Assembly (NCBI GenBank): GCA_023459675.1
Contig: JAEWTC010000177.1
Coordinates: 1 to 18,197, forward strand
Length of the DNA stretch: 18,197 bases
Direction: 5' to 3'
Origin: Bacillota bacterium
Lineage (GTDB): Bacteria > Bacillota > Clostridia > Christensenellales > Aristaeellaceae
Of this stretch, positions 1 to 7,624 are shown piece by piece. The translations under genes and the position numbers were made by a program. How positions within the stretch are numbered: position 1 is the first letter of the stretch; each line of letters begins with the position of its first letter. The notes under the pieces were generated by a model, which had not been told where the DNA came from, searched no databases, and worked only from the letters and a program-made list of their open reading frames with translations.

Positions 1-881
1 TCAAGGGCCGCCCGGCGGATAATCCGCTGATCGTACACGTGGCGGACCCGGACGCGGCCGAGGCGCTTTGCTTCGTCACTCCCGAGGCGCGCGCGCTGAT
101 GCGCGGGTTCTGGCCGGGGCCGCTGACCCTGCTTCTGCCCAAGAAACCGACCGTCCCCTCGATCACCAACGCGGGACTCCAGAGCGTGGCCGTGCGGATG
201 CCCGATCATCCCGTGGCGCTGAAGCTGCTCAAGGCCGCCGGCGTGCCCGTGGCCGCCCCCAGCGCCAACCGCAGCGGCAGGCCCAGCCCCACCACAGCCC
301 AGCACGTGCTGGACGATCTGGACGGCAGCATTCCCATGGTGCTGGACGGCGGAACCTGCAAGGTGGGGCTGGAAAGCACCGTGCTGGACTTGACCGGCCT
401 GCACCCCCTCATCGTTCGGCCGGGCTACGTGACGCGGGAGATGCTGCTGCCGGCGCTTGCGGACGTGGAGCTTGCGGACAGCGCCATGCGCCCGCTGCGC
501 GCGGGGGAAACCGCCGTCAGCCCCGGCATGGCGCACCGGCATTACGCGCCGCAGGGCAAGCTCACGCTGGTCGGCGGCGCGCCCGAGCGCGTGGAGGCCG
601 TCTGCAAACGGCTCTACCAAACCGCCGCGACCCGCGGGGAAACCGTATGCCTACTCATCGCGCAGGAGAGGCTTACTAACTACGAAGGGTACGACGCCTT
701 TGTGCTGGGCAGCCTGAACGCGCCCGAAACCATCGCCCGTTCGCTGTTTACCGCGCTGCGCCGCATGGACGAGCTGGGCGTATCCGTAATCCTGTGCGAG
801 GCGATGGATACGGCGGGGATCGGGCTTGCGATTATGAACCGCCTTTACAGAGCCGCATCGTTCCGGCTGATACAGGCATAA
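1..881 (+). CDS. Sua5/YrdC/YwlC-type threonylcarbamoyl-AMP synthase, 5' end cut off by window
   Basis: The reading frame is open from the first bases of the window (codons in phase from base 3) and ends with TAA at 879-881. The first visible residues, KGRPADNPL, match the conserved KxRP..NPL motif of the YrdC domain. About 50 N-terminal residues must therefore lie upstream, judged against the usual 340 or so residues of Sua5. Later YrdC signatures follow: the SVAVRMPDHP segment, the APSANRSGRPSPT segment, and a GLESTVLDLTG stretch. After about residue 160 comes a C-terminal Sua5 domain, entered through the linker SPGMAHRHYAPQ, which is typical of Sua5 and absent from the short TsaC form. The family uses threonine, bicarbonate and ATP to make threonylcarbamoyl-AMP in the cytoplasm, for the t6A modification of ANN-decoding tRNAs. 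The barstar-like gene follows 81 bases downstream with no visible terminator between them. Confident in family; the missing start is simply outside the window. Confidence 0.95.
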   Translation, partial: KGRPADNPLIVHVADPDAAEALCFVTPEARALMRGFWPGPLTLLLPKKPTVPSITNAGLQSVAVRMPDHPVALKLLKAAGVPVAAPSANRSGRPSPTTAQHVLDDLDGSIPMVLDGGTCKVGLESTVLDLTGLHPLIVRPGYVTREMLLPALADVELADSAMRPLRAGETAVSPGMAHRHYAPQGKLTLVGGAPERVEAVCKRLYQTAATRGETVCLLIAQERLTNYEGYDAFVLGSLNAPETIARSLFTALRRMDELGVSVILCEAMDTAGIGLAIMNRLYRAASFRLIQA

Positions 882-962
882 CACGCAGTACGGGCTTAAG
901 ACCGCAAACGCTTGACCCTGTCCCACACGATACCCCGGTTCAACGCGGAGGAGGCGTTTCGT

Positions 963-1241
963 ATGGCGGATATTATTCTGGACGTTACCCAATTTGAGGA
1001 GAAAATTTCCCTGCACAGCTATCTGAAGGAAAAGCTGAAGTTCCCGTTTTATTACGGCGCGAATCTGGACGCCTTGTACGACGAACTGTCCAGCATCGAG
1101 AAACCCACGCCGATCCTCCTGATTTATACCGACCGGCCCATTGCCGGGCACGAGCGCTATATCCCCCGCATGGTGGAAGTATTCAAGGCCGCTGCGCAGG
1201 ATAATTACCATATCAAGCTCACGCTGGACGAAAGAAAGTAA
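963..1241 (+). CDS. Barstar-family protein (putative ribonuclease inhibitor)
   Basis: This is a 92-residue protein if started at the ATG at 963. That start has GGAGGAGG at 947-954 with 8 bases of spacing. A longer reading from a TTG at 912 has no comparable site. Residues 30-42 read YYGANLDALYDEL, the hallmark barstar motif (YYGxNLDALWDxL). The surrounding helix and strand pattern and the length of about 90 residues also fit. Barstars bind and block the active site of barnase-type secreted ribonucleases, protecting the cytoplasm. No barnase-like gene is visible in the window, so the partner is elsewhere or absent. Many barstar-fold proteins in Firmicutes are stand-alone. The gene lies between the Sua5 gene and the HerA-like ATPase gene (23 bases downstream), probably in the same transcript. 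The family is clear; the function as an RNase inhibitor is inferred. Confidence 0.88.
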   Translation: MADIILDVTQFEEKISLHSYLKEKLKFPFYYGANLDALYDELSSIEKPTPILLIYTDRPIAGHERYIPRMVEVFKAAAQDNYHIKLTLDERK

Positions 1242-1264
1242 ACGCACGGGGAGGACGTTTTAGT

Positions 1265-3091
1265 ATGCTGTGGAACGAAAAACTTTGGATCGGCACGGCG
1301 GATCACGCGGCCGTATGCCTGGAGCCGAAAATGGCCAACCGGCACGGTCTGATCGCGGGCGCGACGGGAACCGGGAAAACGGTCACCCTGAAGGTGATGG
1401 CGGAGGGCTTTTCCGCGCTGGGCGTGCCCGTGTTCGTAAGCGACGTGAAGGGGGACCTGTCCGGCATGATCAAGCCGGGCGAGAACACCGACTTAATCGC
1501 CTCGCGCCTGATCGCAACCGGCGTGGATCAGTTTTCGTTCGCGTCCTTCCCCACGGAATTCTGGGATGTGTATGGAACGCAGGGCCACCCCGTGCGCACC
1601 ACGGTCAGCGAAATGGGCCCGCTGCTTCTGTCCAGAATGCTCAGCCTCAACGAAACGCAGGCGGGCGTGTTAAGCATTTTGTTCCGCATCGCGGACGACG
1701 AGAACATGCTGCTGCTGGATTTGAAGGATCTCAAGGCCATGCTCGCCTACGCGGGCGAAAACGCGCAGCGCTACACCCTGGATTACGGCAACATCGCCAA
1801 GGCCACCGTCGGCGCTATCCAGCGCGCCGTCGCCGTGCTGGAGGACCAGGGGGGCGACCGGTTTTTCGGCGAACCGGCACTGGAGATTACCGATTGGCTG
1901 CGCCAGGATGAGGACGGCCGCGGCGTGATCAACATTCTGGCCGCGGATCAACTGTTCCGCAACCCCCTGATGTATTCCACGTTCCTGTTGTGGATGCTTT
2001 CGGAGCTTTACGAAACCCTGCCCGAGCAGGGAGATACCGAGAAACCCCGCATCGTGTTTTTCTTTGACGAAGCGCATCTGCTGTTTAACGACTGCCCTCG
2101 GCTGTTGATGGACAAGATCGAGCAGATCGTGCGCCTGATCCGCTCCAAGGGCGTGGGCGTGTTCTTTATCACCCACAACCCCGCGGACATCCCCCTCAAC
2201 ATTCTGGGGCAGCTTTCCAACCGCGTGCAGCACGCGCTGCGCGCCTTTACGCCCATGGACCAGAAGGGTGTGAAGGTGGCGGCGGAAACCTTCCGGCAGA
2301 ACCCCGCCTTCGATACCGGGGACGTGATCACCAAGCTTGCCACGGGCGAAGCGCTGCTCTCGTTCCTGGATGAAAAAGGCGCGCCTGCCGTTGTCAGCCG
2401 CGCGCTGATTTTGCCGCCCCAGAGCTTCATGGGCGCGGCCGAGGCGCAGCTTCGGCAGACCTTTGTGGAAACCAGCGCGCTTGCCGGCGTGTATGACACG
2501 CCCGTGGACCGCATGAGCGCGTACGAGTACCTTGCCGCCACCATGAACCAGGGCCGCCCCGCCGTGGCCGCGCCCGCGCCGGTGGCTCCGGCTCCCGTGT
2601 TCACGGCCGCGCCCGCGCCCGCCGCGCAGAGCGCGCCCGCGTTTATGGTGTATAACCCGCAAACCGGCGGGTATCAGCAAAAGGAAATCCCCTCCATGGC
2701 GGCGCAGATTGCGCCAGCGCCCGCCGCAGCGGCGCAGCAGCCGGTTTCCCAAAGCGTGCTCGTGCTGGACCCGGCTACCGGCCAGTACACCCGCCGGGAG
2801 ATGACCCTTGCGCTGGACCCCGCTACGGGGCAGTATGTGCAGGTGGCCGCGCCCGCGCAGCCGAAGGCGGACGCGCAAACGGAGAAGGAGCGCCTGCGGG
2901 CCGAAAAAGAAGCCCAAGCGCTGGAGCGCCGCAATTATATGGATCAGCTTCGCGACGAGCGCGCCAACCGCGCCCGCAGGAACGACAGCGTTCTGGGCCG
3001 CGTGCAGAACACCGCCATCTCCACCGCCACGCGCACCGTGGTCAACCAGCTGACGCGCGGGCTGCTGGGCAGCCTGCTGGGCAAGAAATAA
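1265..3091 (+). CDS. HerA-like / DUF853 (YjgR-type) ATPase with repeat-bearing C-terminal extension
   Basis: The product has 608 residues. The ATG is preceded by GGGGAGG at 1248-1254, 10 bases away. Residues 32-39 are a Walker A motif (GATGTGKT) and residues 262-271 a Walker B (RIVFFFDEAH). The THNPADIP segment and the ALRAFTP segment that follow are typical of DUF853 proteins such as E. coli YjgR. These are HerA/FtsK-superfamily P-loop ATPases; their physiological role is not established, and a DNA or protein translocase is only inferred. From about residue 425 the protein carries an Ala/Pro-rich linker with three copies of an NPxTGxY or DPATGQY unit (near codons 2651, 2765 and 2813). A charged, probably coiled-coil stretch rich in Glu, Arg and Lys comes next. 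The terminal segment, ending TRGLLGSLLGKK, is also typical of the family, so the extension sits between the core and the usual tail. Cytoplasmic; likely co-transcribed with the flanking genes. Confidence 0.9.
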   Translation: MLWNEKLWIGTADHAAVCLEPKMANRHGLIAGATGTGKTVTLKVMAEGFSALGVPVFVSDVKGDLSGMIKPGENTDLIASRLIATGVDQFSFASFPTEFWDVYGTQGHPVRTTVSEMGPLLLSRMLSLNETQAGVLSILFRIADDENMLLLDLKDLKAMLAYAGENAQRYTLDYGNIAKATVGAIQRAVAVLEDQGGDRFFGEPALEITDWLRQDEDGRGVINILAADQLFRNPLMYSTFLLWMLSELYETLPEQGDTEKPRIVFFFDEAHLLFNDCPRLLMDKIEQIVRLIRSKGVGVFFITHNPADIPLNILGQLSNRVQHALRAFTPMDQKGVKVAAETFRQNPAFDTGDVITKLATGEALLSFLDEKGAPAVVSRALILPPQSFMGAAEAQLRQTFVETSALAGVYDTPVDRMSAYEYLAATMNQGRPAVAAPAPVAPAPVFTAAPAPAAQSAPAFMVYNPQTGGYQQKEIPSMAAQIAPAPAAAAQQPVSQSVLVLDPATGQYTRREMTLALDPATGQYVQVAAPAQPKADAQTEKERLRAEKEAQALERRNYMDQLRDERANRARRNDSVLGRVQNTAISTATRTVVNQLTRGLLGSLLGKK

Positions 3092-3134
3092 CGGCAACCG
3101 GCCACGCATCAACCCAAAGCAAGGAGGGCATGCC

Positions 3135-4016
3135 GTGCAAAGCTATCCCTACCGGCACCGTAAACCGCAGCGGCGCAAAACGCGGCTGGGGGGCGTGCTG
3201 CTGGCCATCGCGCTGGTGCTCGCGCTTGCTTATCCGTTTTACGAAGCGTTTCACGTAAACGTGGAAGATACGACCGTCACCACGCAAAACCTGCCCGCCA
3301 ACCTGCGCAACCTGAAGGTGGTCTTCGTGTCCGACTTCCACCAAAACCTGTGGAACAGTCAGGCGCGCACCGACGGGCTGATCAAGACGGTCAACGGCCT
3401 GAGCCCGGATCTGGTGATATTGGGCGGCGATTACGCCGCGGACCCGGAAAGCGCCGTTGCGTTTTTTGAAAACCTGCCGCTCATCCAGGCGCGGCTGGGG
3501 GTGTTCGGCGTGCTGGGCGCAAGCGACCGCGGGGAAGATCAAACCGGTTTGGACGCGCTCCGGGCCGCCATGCTGAGCGCAGGCGTGACCCCGCTGGTCA
3601 ACGAGGTGGTGCGGCTGCGGGTGGGGCAGGCGGAGCTGGTGCTTGCCGGGATCGACGATCTGGAGCAGGGGCATCCCGATCTGCCCGGCGTGGCCGCGCA
3701 GCTGAGCACGGACGAATTCGTGATCCTGACCGGCAGCAACCCCGACCTGCTGACGGACGCGGTGAAGGCCGTGGATCAGAACGGGAAAACGCACTGGTTT
3801 GACGTCGGCCTGTTCGGCCACACCCATGGCGGGCAGATTACGCTGTTTGGCAAGCCGCTCCTTTCCGCGCTCAGCCCCAAAACTTCCTCCCGTTACCTGT
3901 CCGGGTGGATTTCCGAAAACCGCGCCAATATCCTCATTTCCAACGGCGTGGGCACGTCGATCGTTCCGCTGCGCCTGTTCGCTCCCGCGCAAATCCACCT
4001 GATCCGGCTACGGTAA
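3135..4016 (+). CDS. Membrane-anchored YkuE-like metallophosphoesterase with altered metal motifs
   Basis: The product has 293 residues. It starts with GTG at 3135, chosen because AAGGAGGG at 3121-3128 lies 6 bases ahead. The nearby ATG at 3130 is in another frame. A basic N terminus (residues 1-18) is followed by one hydrophobic segment (about 19-38), so the catalytic domain should face outward as in B. subtilis YkuE. Conserved calcineurin-like motifs are present at SDFH (66-69), GGDYAAD (97-103) and GHTHGGQ (228-234). Two other motifs are changed. The usual GNHD is GASD (128-131), followed by RGED, and the usual LxHxPD is LTGSNPD (198-204), so a metal-binding Asn, the catalytic His and another ligand His are absent. 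Activity may be weak, changed or lost. The gene follows the DUF853 gene by 43 bases and is the last of the + strand group before the terminator. Confidence 0.88.
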   Translation: MQSYPYRHRKPQRRKTRLGGVLLAIALVLALAYPFYEAFHVNVEDTTVTTQNLPANLRNLKVVFVSDFHQNLWNSQARTDGLIKTVNGLSPDLVILGGDYAADPESAVAFFENLPLIQARLGVFGVLGASDRGEDQTGLDALRAAMLSAGVTPLVNEVVRLRVGQAELVLAGIDDLEQGHPDLPGVAAQLSTDEFVILTGSNPDLLTDAVKAVDQNGKTHWFDVGLFGHTHGGQITLFGKPLLSALSPKTSSRYLSGWISENRANILISNGVGTSIVPLRLFAPAQIHLIRLR

Positions 4017-4035
4017 GCCGCGGCAGGAGTGAAAC

Positions 4036-4051
4036 ACGGGGGGTTCCCCGT
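4036..4051 (+). terminator. Possible weak terminator hairpin after the metallophosphoesterase gene
   Basis: A 6-bp stem, ACGGGG with CCCCGT, closes a GGTT loop 19 bases after the stop codon and is followed only by TTTG. The U-tract is short, so read-through to the stronger bidirectional terminator at 4124-4152 is likely. A second 9-bp hairpin, GCGCATCGC with GCGATGTGC (4094-4116, one G-U pair), lies between them without a U-tract. Confidence 0.35.
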
Positions 4052-4123
4052 TTGTCCGGGCAGTTTTTCCTGTGAAATGATCGCCGCTTATCCGCGCATC
4101 GCGTTTTGCGATGTGCTAAAGCG

Positions 4124-4152
4124 AAAAAGGAGCCGCGCAGCGGCTCCTTTTT
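4124..4152. terminator. Bidirectional intrinsic terminator between convergent operons
   Basis: An 8-bp GC-rich stem (GGAGCCGC at 4129-4136, GCGGCTCC at 4140-4147) encloses a three-base loop. It is flanked by AAAAA on the left and TTTTT on the right, so it gives a U-tract on either strand. It can end both the + strand operon finishing at 4016 and the minus strand pyruvate kinase operon finishing at 4231. Confidence 0.92.
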
Positions 4153-4230
4153 GATTCGGCAATCTGTTTGTTCTGCGGGGACACTGGTTCAGCTGCAGCC
4201 CTGTACGCCGACGGGAGGCCTTTGCCGTAC

Positions 4231-5973
4231 TTACGTATGGTTACAGCTCACCACGCCGCGCTGCGCGTCCAGCGTGACCACCGCGCCGCTTTTGAGAATT
4301 TTGGTGGCGTTTGCCGCGCCGATGAGCACGGGCAGCACCAGGCTCATGGCGGCGATCGCGCCGTGGCCGTTCATATCGTCGTCCTCCAGCACCAGGCCGC
4401 TCGCCTTGCGAAGCAGCGGTAGCAGGCGGTTGGTGGTCTGGCGGATCACCAGGATGTCGCCCTCCTGAAAATGGTCGAGCGCCTCCTGCTCCGACTGGCA
4501 TACGCACAGCTGCGCGCAGGCGCTGGAGTGGCCGAAACCCCGGCCCGTGACCAGAATATGGCCCACCACGTGCACCTTCATCAGGTTGGTGGTGCCGCTG
4601 ATGCCAAGCGGCACGCCCGCGGTCATCACCACCACCTCGCCGTCATGCAGAAGCCCCGCCTTTTCGCCCATGTCCACGGCGCGCTCAAACAGTTCGTCGG
4701 TGTTGTAAGCCTCTTCCATGGTCAGGGGGATCACGCCCCAGCTCAGGTTGAGCTTGCGGCGCGTGCGTTCGTCGGTCGCGCAGCAGATGATGGGGCAGTT
4801 GGGGCGGTATTTGGATATCATGCGCGCGGTACGGCCGGATTTGGTTACCGTCAGGATCGCCGCCGCGCCCAGGTCGTGCGCGGAGGTAACGGCGGCATGG
4901 CTGATGGCGTTGGTCACGTCCGGGATGCGGTCGCTCTCGCGCTCCTTGAAGCGCTTCACATAATTGATGTCCGCCTCGGCGCGGGTAGCGATCCGCACCA
5001 TGGTTTGCAGGGCCTCCACGGGATACTTGCCCGCGGCGGTCTCGCCGGACAGCATAATGGCGCTGGTGCCGTCGTAAATCGCGTTGGCCACGTCGGTGGC
5101 CTCGGCGCGCGTGGGGCGCGGGTTTTGGATCATGGAATCCAGCATCTGCGTGGCGGTGATCACGGGCTTGCCGGAGGAATAGCCCTTATGGATGAGCTGT
5201 TTTTGGATCACGGGCACGTCCTCCAGCGGAATTTCCACGCCCAGGTCGCCGCGCGCAACCATGATGCCGTCGGACACGCGGAGAATTTCATCGATGTTGT
5301 CCACGCCCTGATGGTTTTCAATCTTGGCGATCAGGAACGGGTCCTCGCCCGGCTCGCTGCCCAAAAGCTTGCGGATCTCCAGAATATCGGCCGCGCAGCG
5401 CGTGAAGGACGCGGCGATGAAATCCACATGGTTGCGGATGCCAAAGCGGATATCGTCGATATCGTTCTGGCTTAAAAACGGCATGCTCACGTGCGCGCCC
5501 GGCACGTTGATGCTTTTGTGGTCGCTGATGGTTCCCGTGTTTTCCACCCGGCAGAGGAGATCGCCGTTTTGGACGGCTGTCACGGTGAGGCGCACCAGCC
5601 CGTCGTCAATCAGCACGGTATCGCCCGGGTGTAAATCGTCCGCCAGGCCGGGGTAGGAAATGGAAACGCCCTCCGCCGTGCCCACAATAGGCGTTGCGCT
5701 GAGGCGGAACGCCTGCCCTTTTTCCAGCAGCACGGCCTGCTGCTGGAACGTGCCGATGCGGATCTCCGGGCCTTTGGTATCCAGCATCAAAGCGATCGGT
5801 AGCCCCAGCTCCGCGCGGATGCGTTTGACGCGTTCCATGGTCCGCGCATGGGTTTCATGCGTGCCGTGGCTGAAGTTGAGCCGCGCCACGTTCATGCCGG
5901 AGAGCATCAGCGCGCGCAGCACCCCGTCGTCCTCGGTAGCCGGGCCCAGCGTGCAGATGATTTTGGTTTTCAT
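4231..5973 (-). CDS. pyk: Pyruvate kinase with extra C-terminal PEP-utilising-enzyme-like domain
   Basis: The product has 580 residues and converts phosphoenolpyruvate plus ADP to pyruvate plus ATP, the last step of glycolysis. The start chosen, MKTKIICTLGPAT, is the canonical N terminus and has an AGGGAGG-like site 11 bases ahead; a longer in-frame reading to 6102 has no support. Landmarks are NFSHG (33-37), the MLDTKGPEIRIG loop (63-74), the catalytic lysine in AKIEN (Lys217), RGDLGVEIP (241-249), TQMLDSM (275-281) and EATDVANAIYDGTSA. After about residue 475 there is an added domain (GDILVIRQTTN through GHGAIAAMSLVLPVLIG), the ECTD found in Bacillus-type pyruvate kinases and related to the phosphohistidine domain of PEP-utilising enzymes. 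The start codon overlaps the stop of the alkyltransferase gene (ATGA, 5970-5973), so translation is probably coupled. Last gene of its operon, followed by the 4124-4152 terminator. Confidence 0.97.
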   Translation of the reverse strand: MKTKIICTLGPATEDDGVLRALMLSGMNVARLNFSHGTHETHARTMERVKRIRAELGLPIALMLDTKGPEIRIGTFQQQAVLLEKGQAFRLSATPIVGTAEGVSISYPGLADDLHPGDTVLIDDGLVRLTVTAVQNGDLLCRVENTGTISDHKSINVPGAHVSMPFLSQNDIDDIRFGIRNHVDFIAASFTRCAADILEIRKLLGSEPGEDPFLIAKIENHQGVDNIDEILRVSDGIMVARGDLGVEIPLEDVPVIQKQLIHKGYSSGKPVITATQMLDSMIQNPRPTRAEATDVANAIYDGTSAIMLSGETAAGKYPVEALQTMVRIATRAEADINYVKRFKERESDRIPDVTNAISHAAVTSAHDLGAAAILTVTKSGRTARMISKYRPNCPIICCATDERTRRKLNLSWGVIPLTMEEAYNTDELFERAVDMGEKAGLLHDGEVVVMTAGVPLGISGTTNLMKVHVVGHILVTGRGFGHSSACAQLCVCQSEQEALDHFQEGDILVIRQTTNRLLPLLRKASGLVLEDDDMNGHGAIAAMSLVLPVLIGAANATKILKSGAVVTLDAQRGVVSCNHT

Positions 5974-6470
5974 ACCGGTGCCGCCTCCCTTGCGCCGCTT
6001 GCTGGCGGAAGCGCTTTTTCCAGCGTCAGCAGAAATTCCTTTACGCTGATCCCGCCGCCGTAGCCCGTCAGTTTGCCGCCAGCGCCGATCACCCGGTGGC
6101 ACGGGTAGAAGATCGCCAGGGGGTTACGGTGGTTGGCCATGCCCACCGCGCGCGACGCCTTGGGGTTGCCGATCAGCTTTGCAACCTCTCCGTAGGTGCG
6201 GGTTTCGCCGTAGGGGATGGTCAGCAGAATGCGCCATACCGCCTGTTGAAACGGCGTGCCCTCGGGCGCCATCGGCACGGTAAACGCGGTGCGTTTACCC
6301 GCAAAGTATTCCAAAAGCTCTTCTTCCGCATGCCGCAGGAGGGGTGTTTGCATCAGTTTCTCGTCTGCTTCCATTTGCGGCGCGAAGCGTAGTTCTTTGA
6401 GCGCCCCGTTCCATTCCGCAAGCGTGAGCGTTCCCAGCGGCGTTTGTACGAAGCACGCGGATTTCGTCAT
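5970..6470 (-). CDS. ogt: Methylated-DNA--protein-cysteine S-methyltransferase (Ogt-type)
   Basis: The product has 166 residues, the normal size for Ogt-type proteins. It starts at the ATG at 6468-6470, which has TGGAGGGA at 6476-6483 ahead of it; a longer in-frame extension upstream lies inside the neighbouring gene and has no site. The suicide-enzyme motif PCHRVIGAGGKLTGYGGG contains the methyl-accepting Cys124. The helix-turn-helix and arginine-finger region (TYGEVAKLIGNPKASRAVGMANHRNP) precedes it. The protein repairs O6-alkylguanine and O4-alkylthymine in DNA by irreversible transfer of the alkyl group to cysteine. It overlaps by ATGA both the Lgt-like gene before it (6467-6470) and pyruvate kinase after it (5970-5973), so the three genes are tightly coupled. 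Nothing in it is unusual except the company it keeps. Confidence 0.95.
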   Translation of the reverse strand: MTKSACFVQTPLGTLTLAEWNGALKELRFAPQMEADEKLMQTPLLRHAEEELLEYFAGKRTAFTVPMAPEGTPFQQAVWRILLTIPYGETRTYGEVAKLIGNPKASRAVGMANHRNPLAIFYPCHRVIGAGGKLTGYGGGISVKEFLLTLEKALPPASGAREAAPV

Positions 6471-7612
6471 GCGTTTCCCTCCAGTCGGCGGCATGCCCGG
6501 TACAGCGTCCAGGGCAGCGCGGCAAGCGCTGCGCAGCACAGGGCCAGCAAACCGTAATCGCGCAACAGGCTTTGGGAGCCGTCCATCGAAAACTCCAGCA
6601 GCACGCACGCCGCGACGATGAGAAGCGCGAACAGCCACGTGAGTATCAGCCGCGGGTTCGCCCCTTTGCGGCGCAGAAAAACAACGCAGTAACCGCCAAG
6701 CAGGAGCAGAATGCCGGCTCCCAGCGGTAGTTTGTCGGTCAGATCCAGTACGTGGTTAATCGGCGTTATCATCATGATAAGCACCAGCAAAAACACCGGC
6801 AGCGCGGCCCAGGCGGCGGTTACGGCGCCCCGCGCGCCGCGCAGCTTTCCGTAGCGGAGGCACAGTACGCCCAGTACGAGCAGCGGGCCGAGCGCGCCCA
6901 GCACCTGCTGCACGCGGATAAAGCCCAGCACCATGTGCCCATCGTCGCGCATGCTCTCAAAGAATACCTGCCCCGCGCCGTAGAGCGCGAAGAACACCAG
7001 CGCCGCGTCGCCCTGCCGCCGCCCCTTGGCGGCTCTGATAAACCAAAGCGTCAGCGCAAGGATCACCAGCGCGAACGCCGCCTCGTAGCGGTATACCGCA
7101 AGCCGGTGTAATTCCAGCGTGCCCATGGTTTCGGTCAGGAACAGGAACGGAAGGCCGTTTGCGATTGCCCCCGGCTGCACGTTGCGGCCCGCGCCCAGGC
7201 CCTCCGTCAACCCTTCGGCAAGCCGGAGCCCGAAAATCAACACGCCCAGCGGCAGCACGGCCGTGTCCAGCAGCGTTTTGGCCTCGATCTTTTGCAGCCG
7301 CGCGGTGAGCAACACCGTCGCCGCCACCCCAAAAAGCAGGCCGGACATGCTCAGGCCGCCGTCCCAGAAATAAAGCGCCGTCCACGGCCAGGCCGGTGTC
7401 AGCGTCAGGTAGGGCAGGGTTGCCAAACAGAAAAAAAGCCGCGCGAAAAAAAGGCTCACCGGAATGCCGATCAGCCCGCCAAGCCATATCGTTTCGCCCT
7501 GGATCCGTTGCTTTGGCGCAATGAGCCTTACAAGGCACAGATACGCAAGCACGCTGACGCCCGCGGCAAGCCCGTAGCCGTATCCGGTGAGCCCGCACAC
7601 TGTGAATGTCAT
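6467..7612 (-). CDS. Lgt-like polytopic membrane protein, probably not a functional lipoprotein diacylglyceryl transferase
   Basis: The product has 381 residues and about 11 predicted membrane segments by hydrophobicity. The ATG at 7612 has AGGAG at 7619-7623. The first 250 residues follow the layout of Lgt, the enzyme that puts diacylglycerol on prolipoprotein cysteines. DGGLSMSG (84-91) corresponds to GGLxxHGG, FGLRLAEGLTEG (128-139) to RxGNFxNGE, HRLAVYRYE (169-177) to RHPxQLYE, and FFESMRDDG with a later VQQVLG to the FFR..QxLS region. The His of the HGG motif, which is essential in E. coli Lgt, is Ser here, and the GN pair after the conserved Arg is AE. Four further membrane helices (about 263-381) extend past the usual end of the family, which is near 290. 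So this is an Lgt-fold paralogue of unknown role. It starts 12 bases after the glycosidase gene and overlaps the alkyltransferase gene by ATGA. Confidence 0.72.
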   Translation of the reverse strand: MTFTVCGLTGYGYGLAAGVSVLAYLCLVRLIAPKQRIQGETIWLGGLIGIPVSLFFARLFFCLATLPYLTLTPAWPWTALYFWDGGLSMSGLLFGVAATVLLTARLQKIEAKTLLDTAVLPLGVLIFGLRLAEGLTEGLGAGRNVQPGAIANGLPFLFLTETMGTLELHRLAVYRYEAAFALVILALTLWFIRAAKGRRQGDAALVFFALYGAGQVFFESMRDDGHMVLGFIRVQQVLGALGPLLVLGVLCLRYGKLRGARGAVTAAWAALPVFLLVLIMMITPINHVLDLTDKLPLGAGILLLLGGYCVVFLRRKGANPRLILTWLFALLIVAACVLLEFSMDGSQSLLRDYGLLALCCAALAALPWTLYRACRRLEGNA

Positions 7613-7624
7613 GGATTTCTCCTG

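Noticed and set aside
912..962. An upstream TTG start for the barstar-like protein, and a promoter at TTGACC (912-917)
   Set aside because: The ATG at 963 has an ideal ribosome site and matches the family's N terminus. No -10 lies at a suitable distance from TTGACC.
1670..3112. A 480-codon open frame antisense to the HerA/DUF853 gene
   Set aside because: It is rich in Arg, His and Gly and is the kind of long antisense frame GC-rich genes produce. It has no family resemblance, while the sense frame has clear Walker motifs.
4471..5475. A 334-codon + strand frame opposite pyruvate kinase
   Set aside because: His/Gly/Ala-rich shadow of a certain pyk gene, with no ribosome site or domain.
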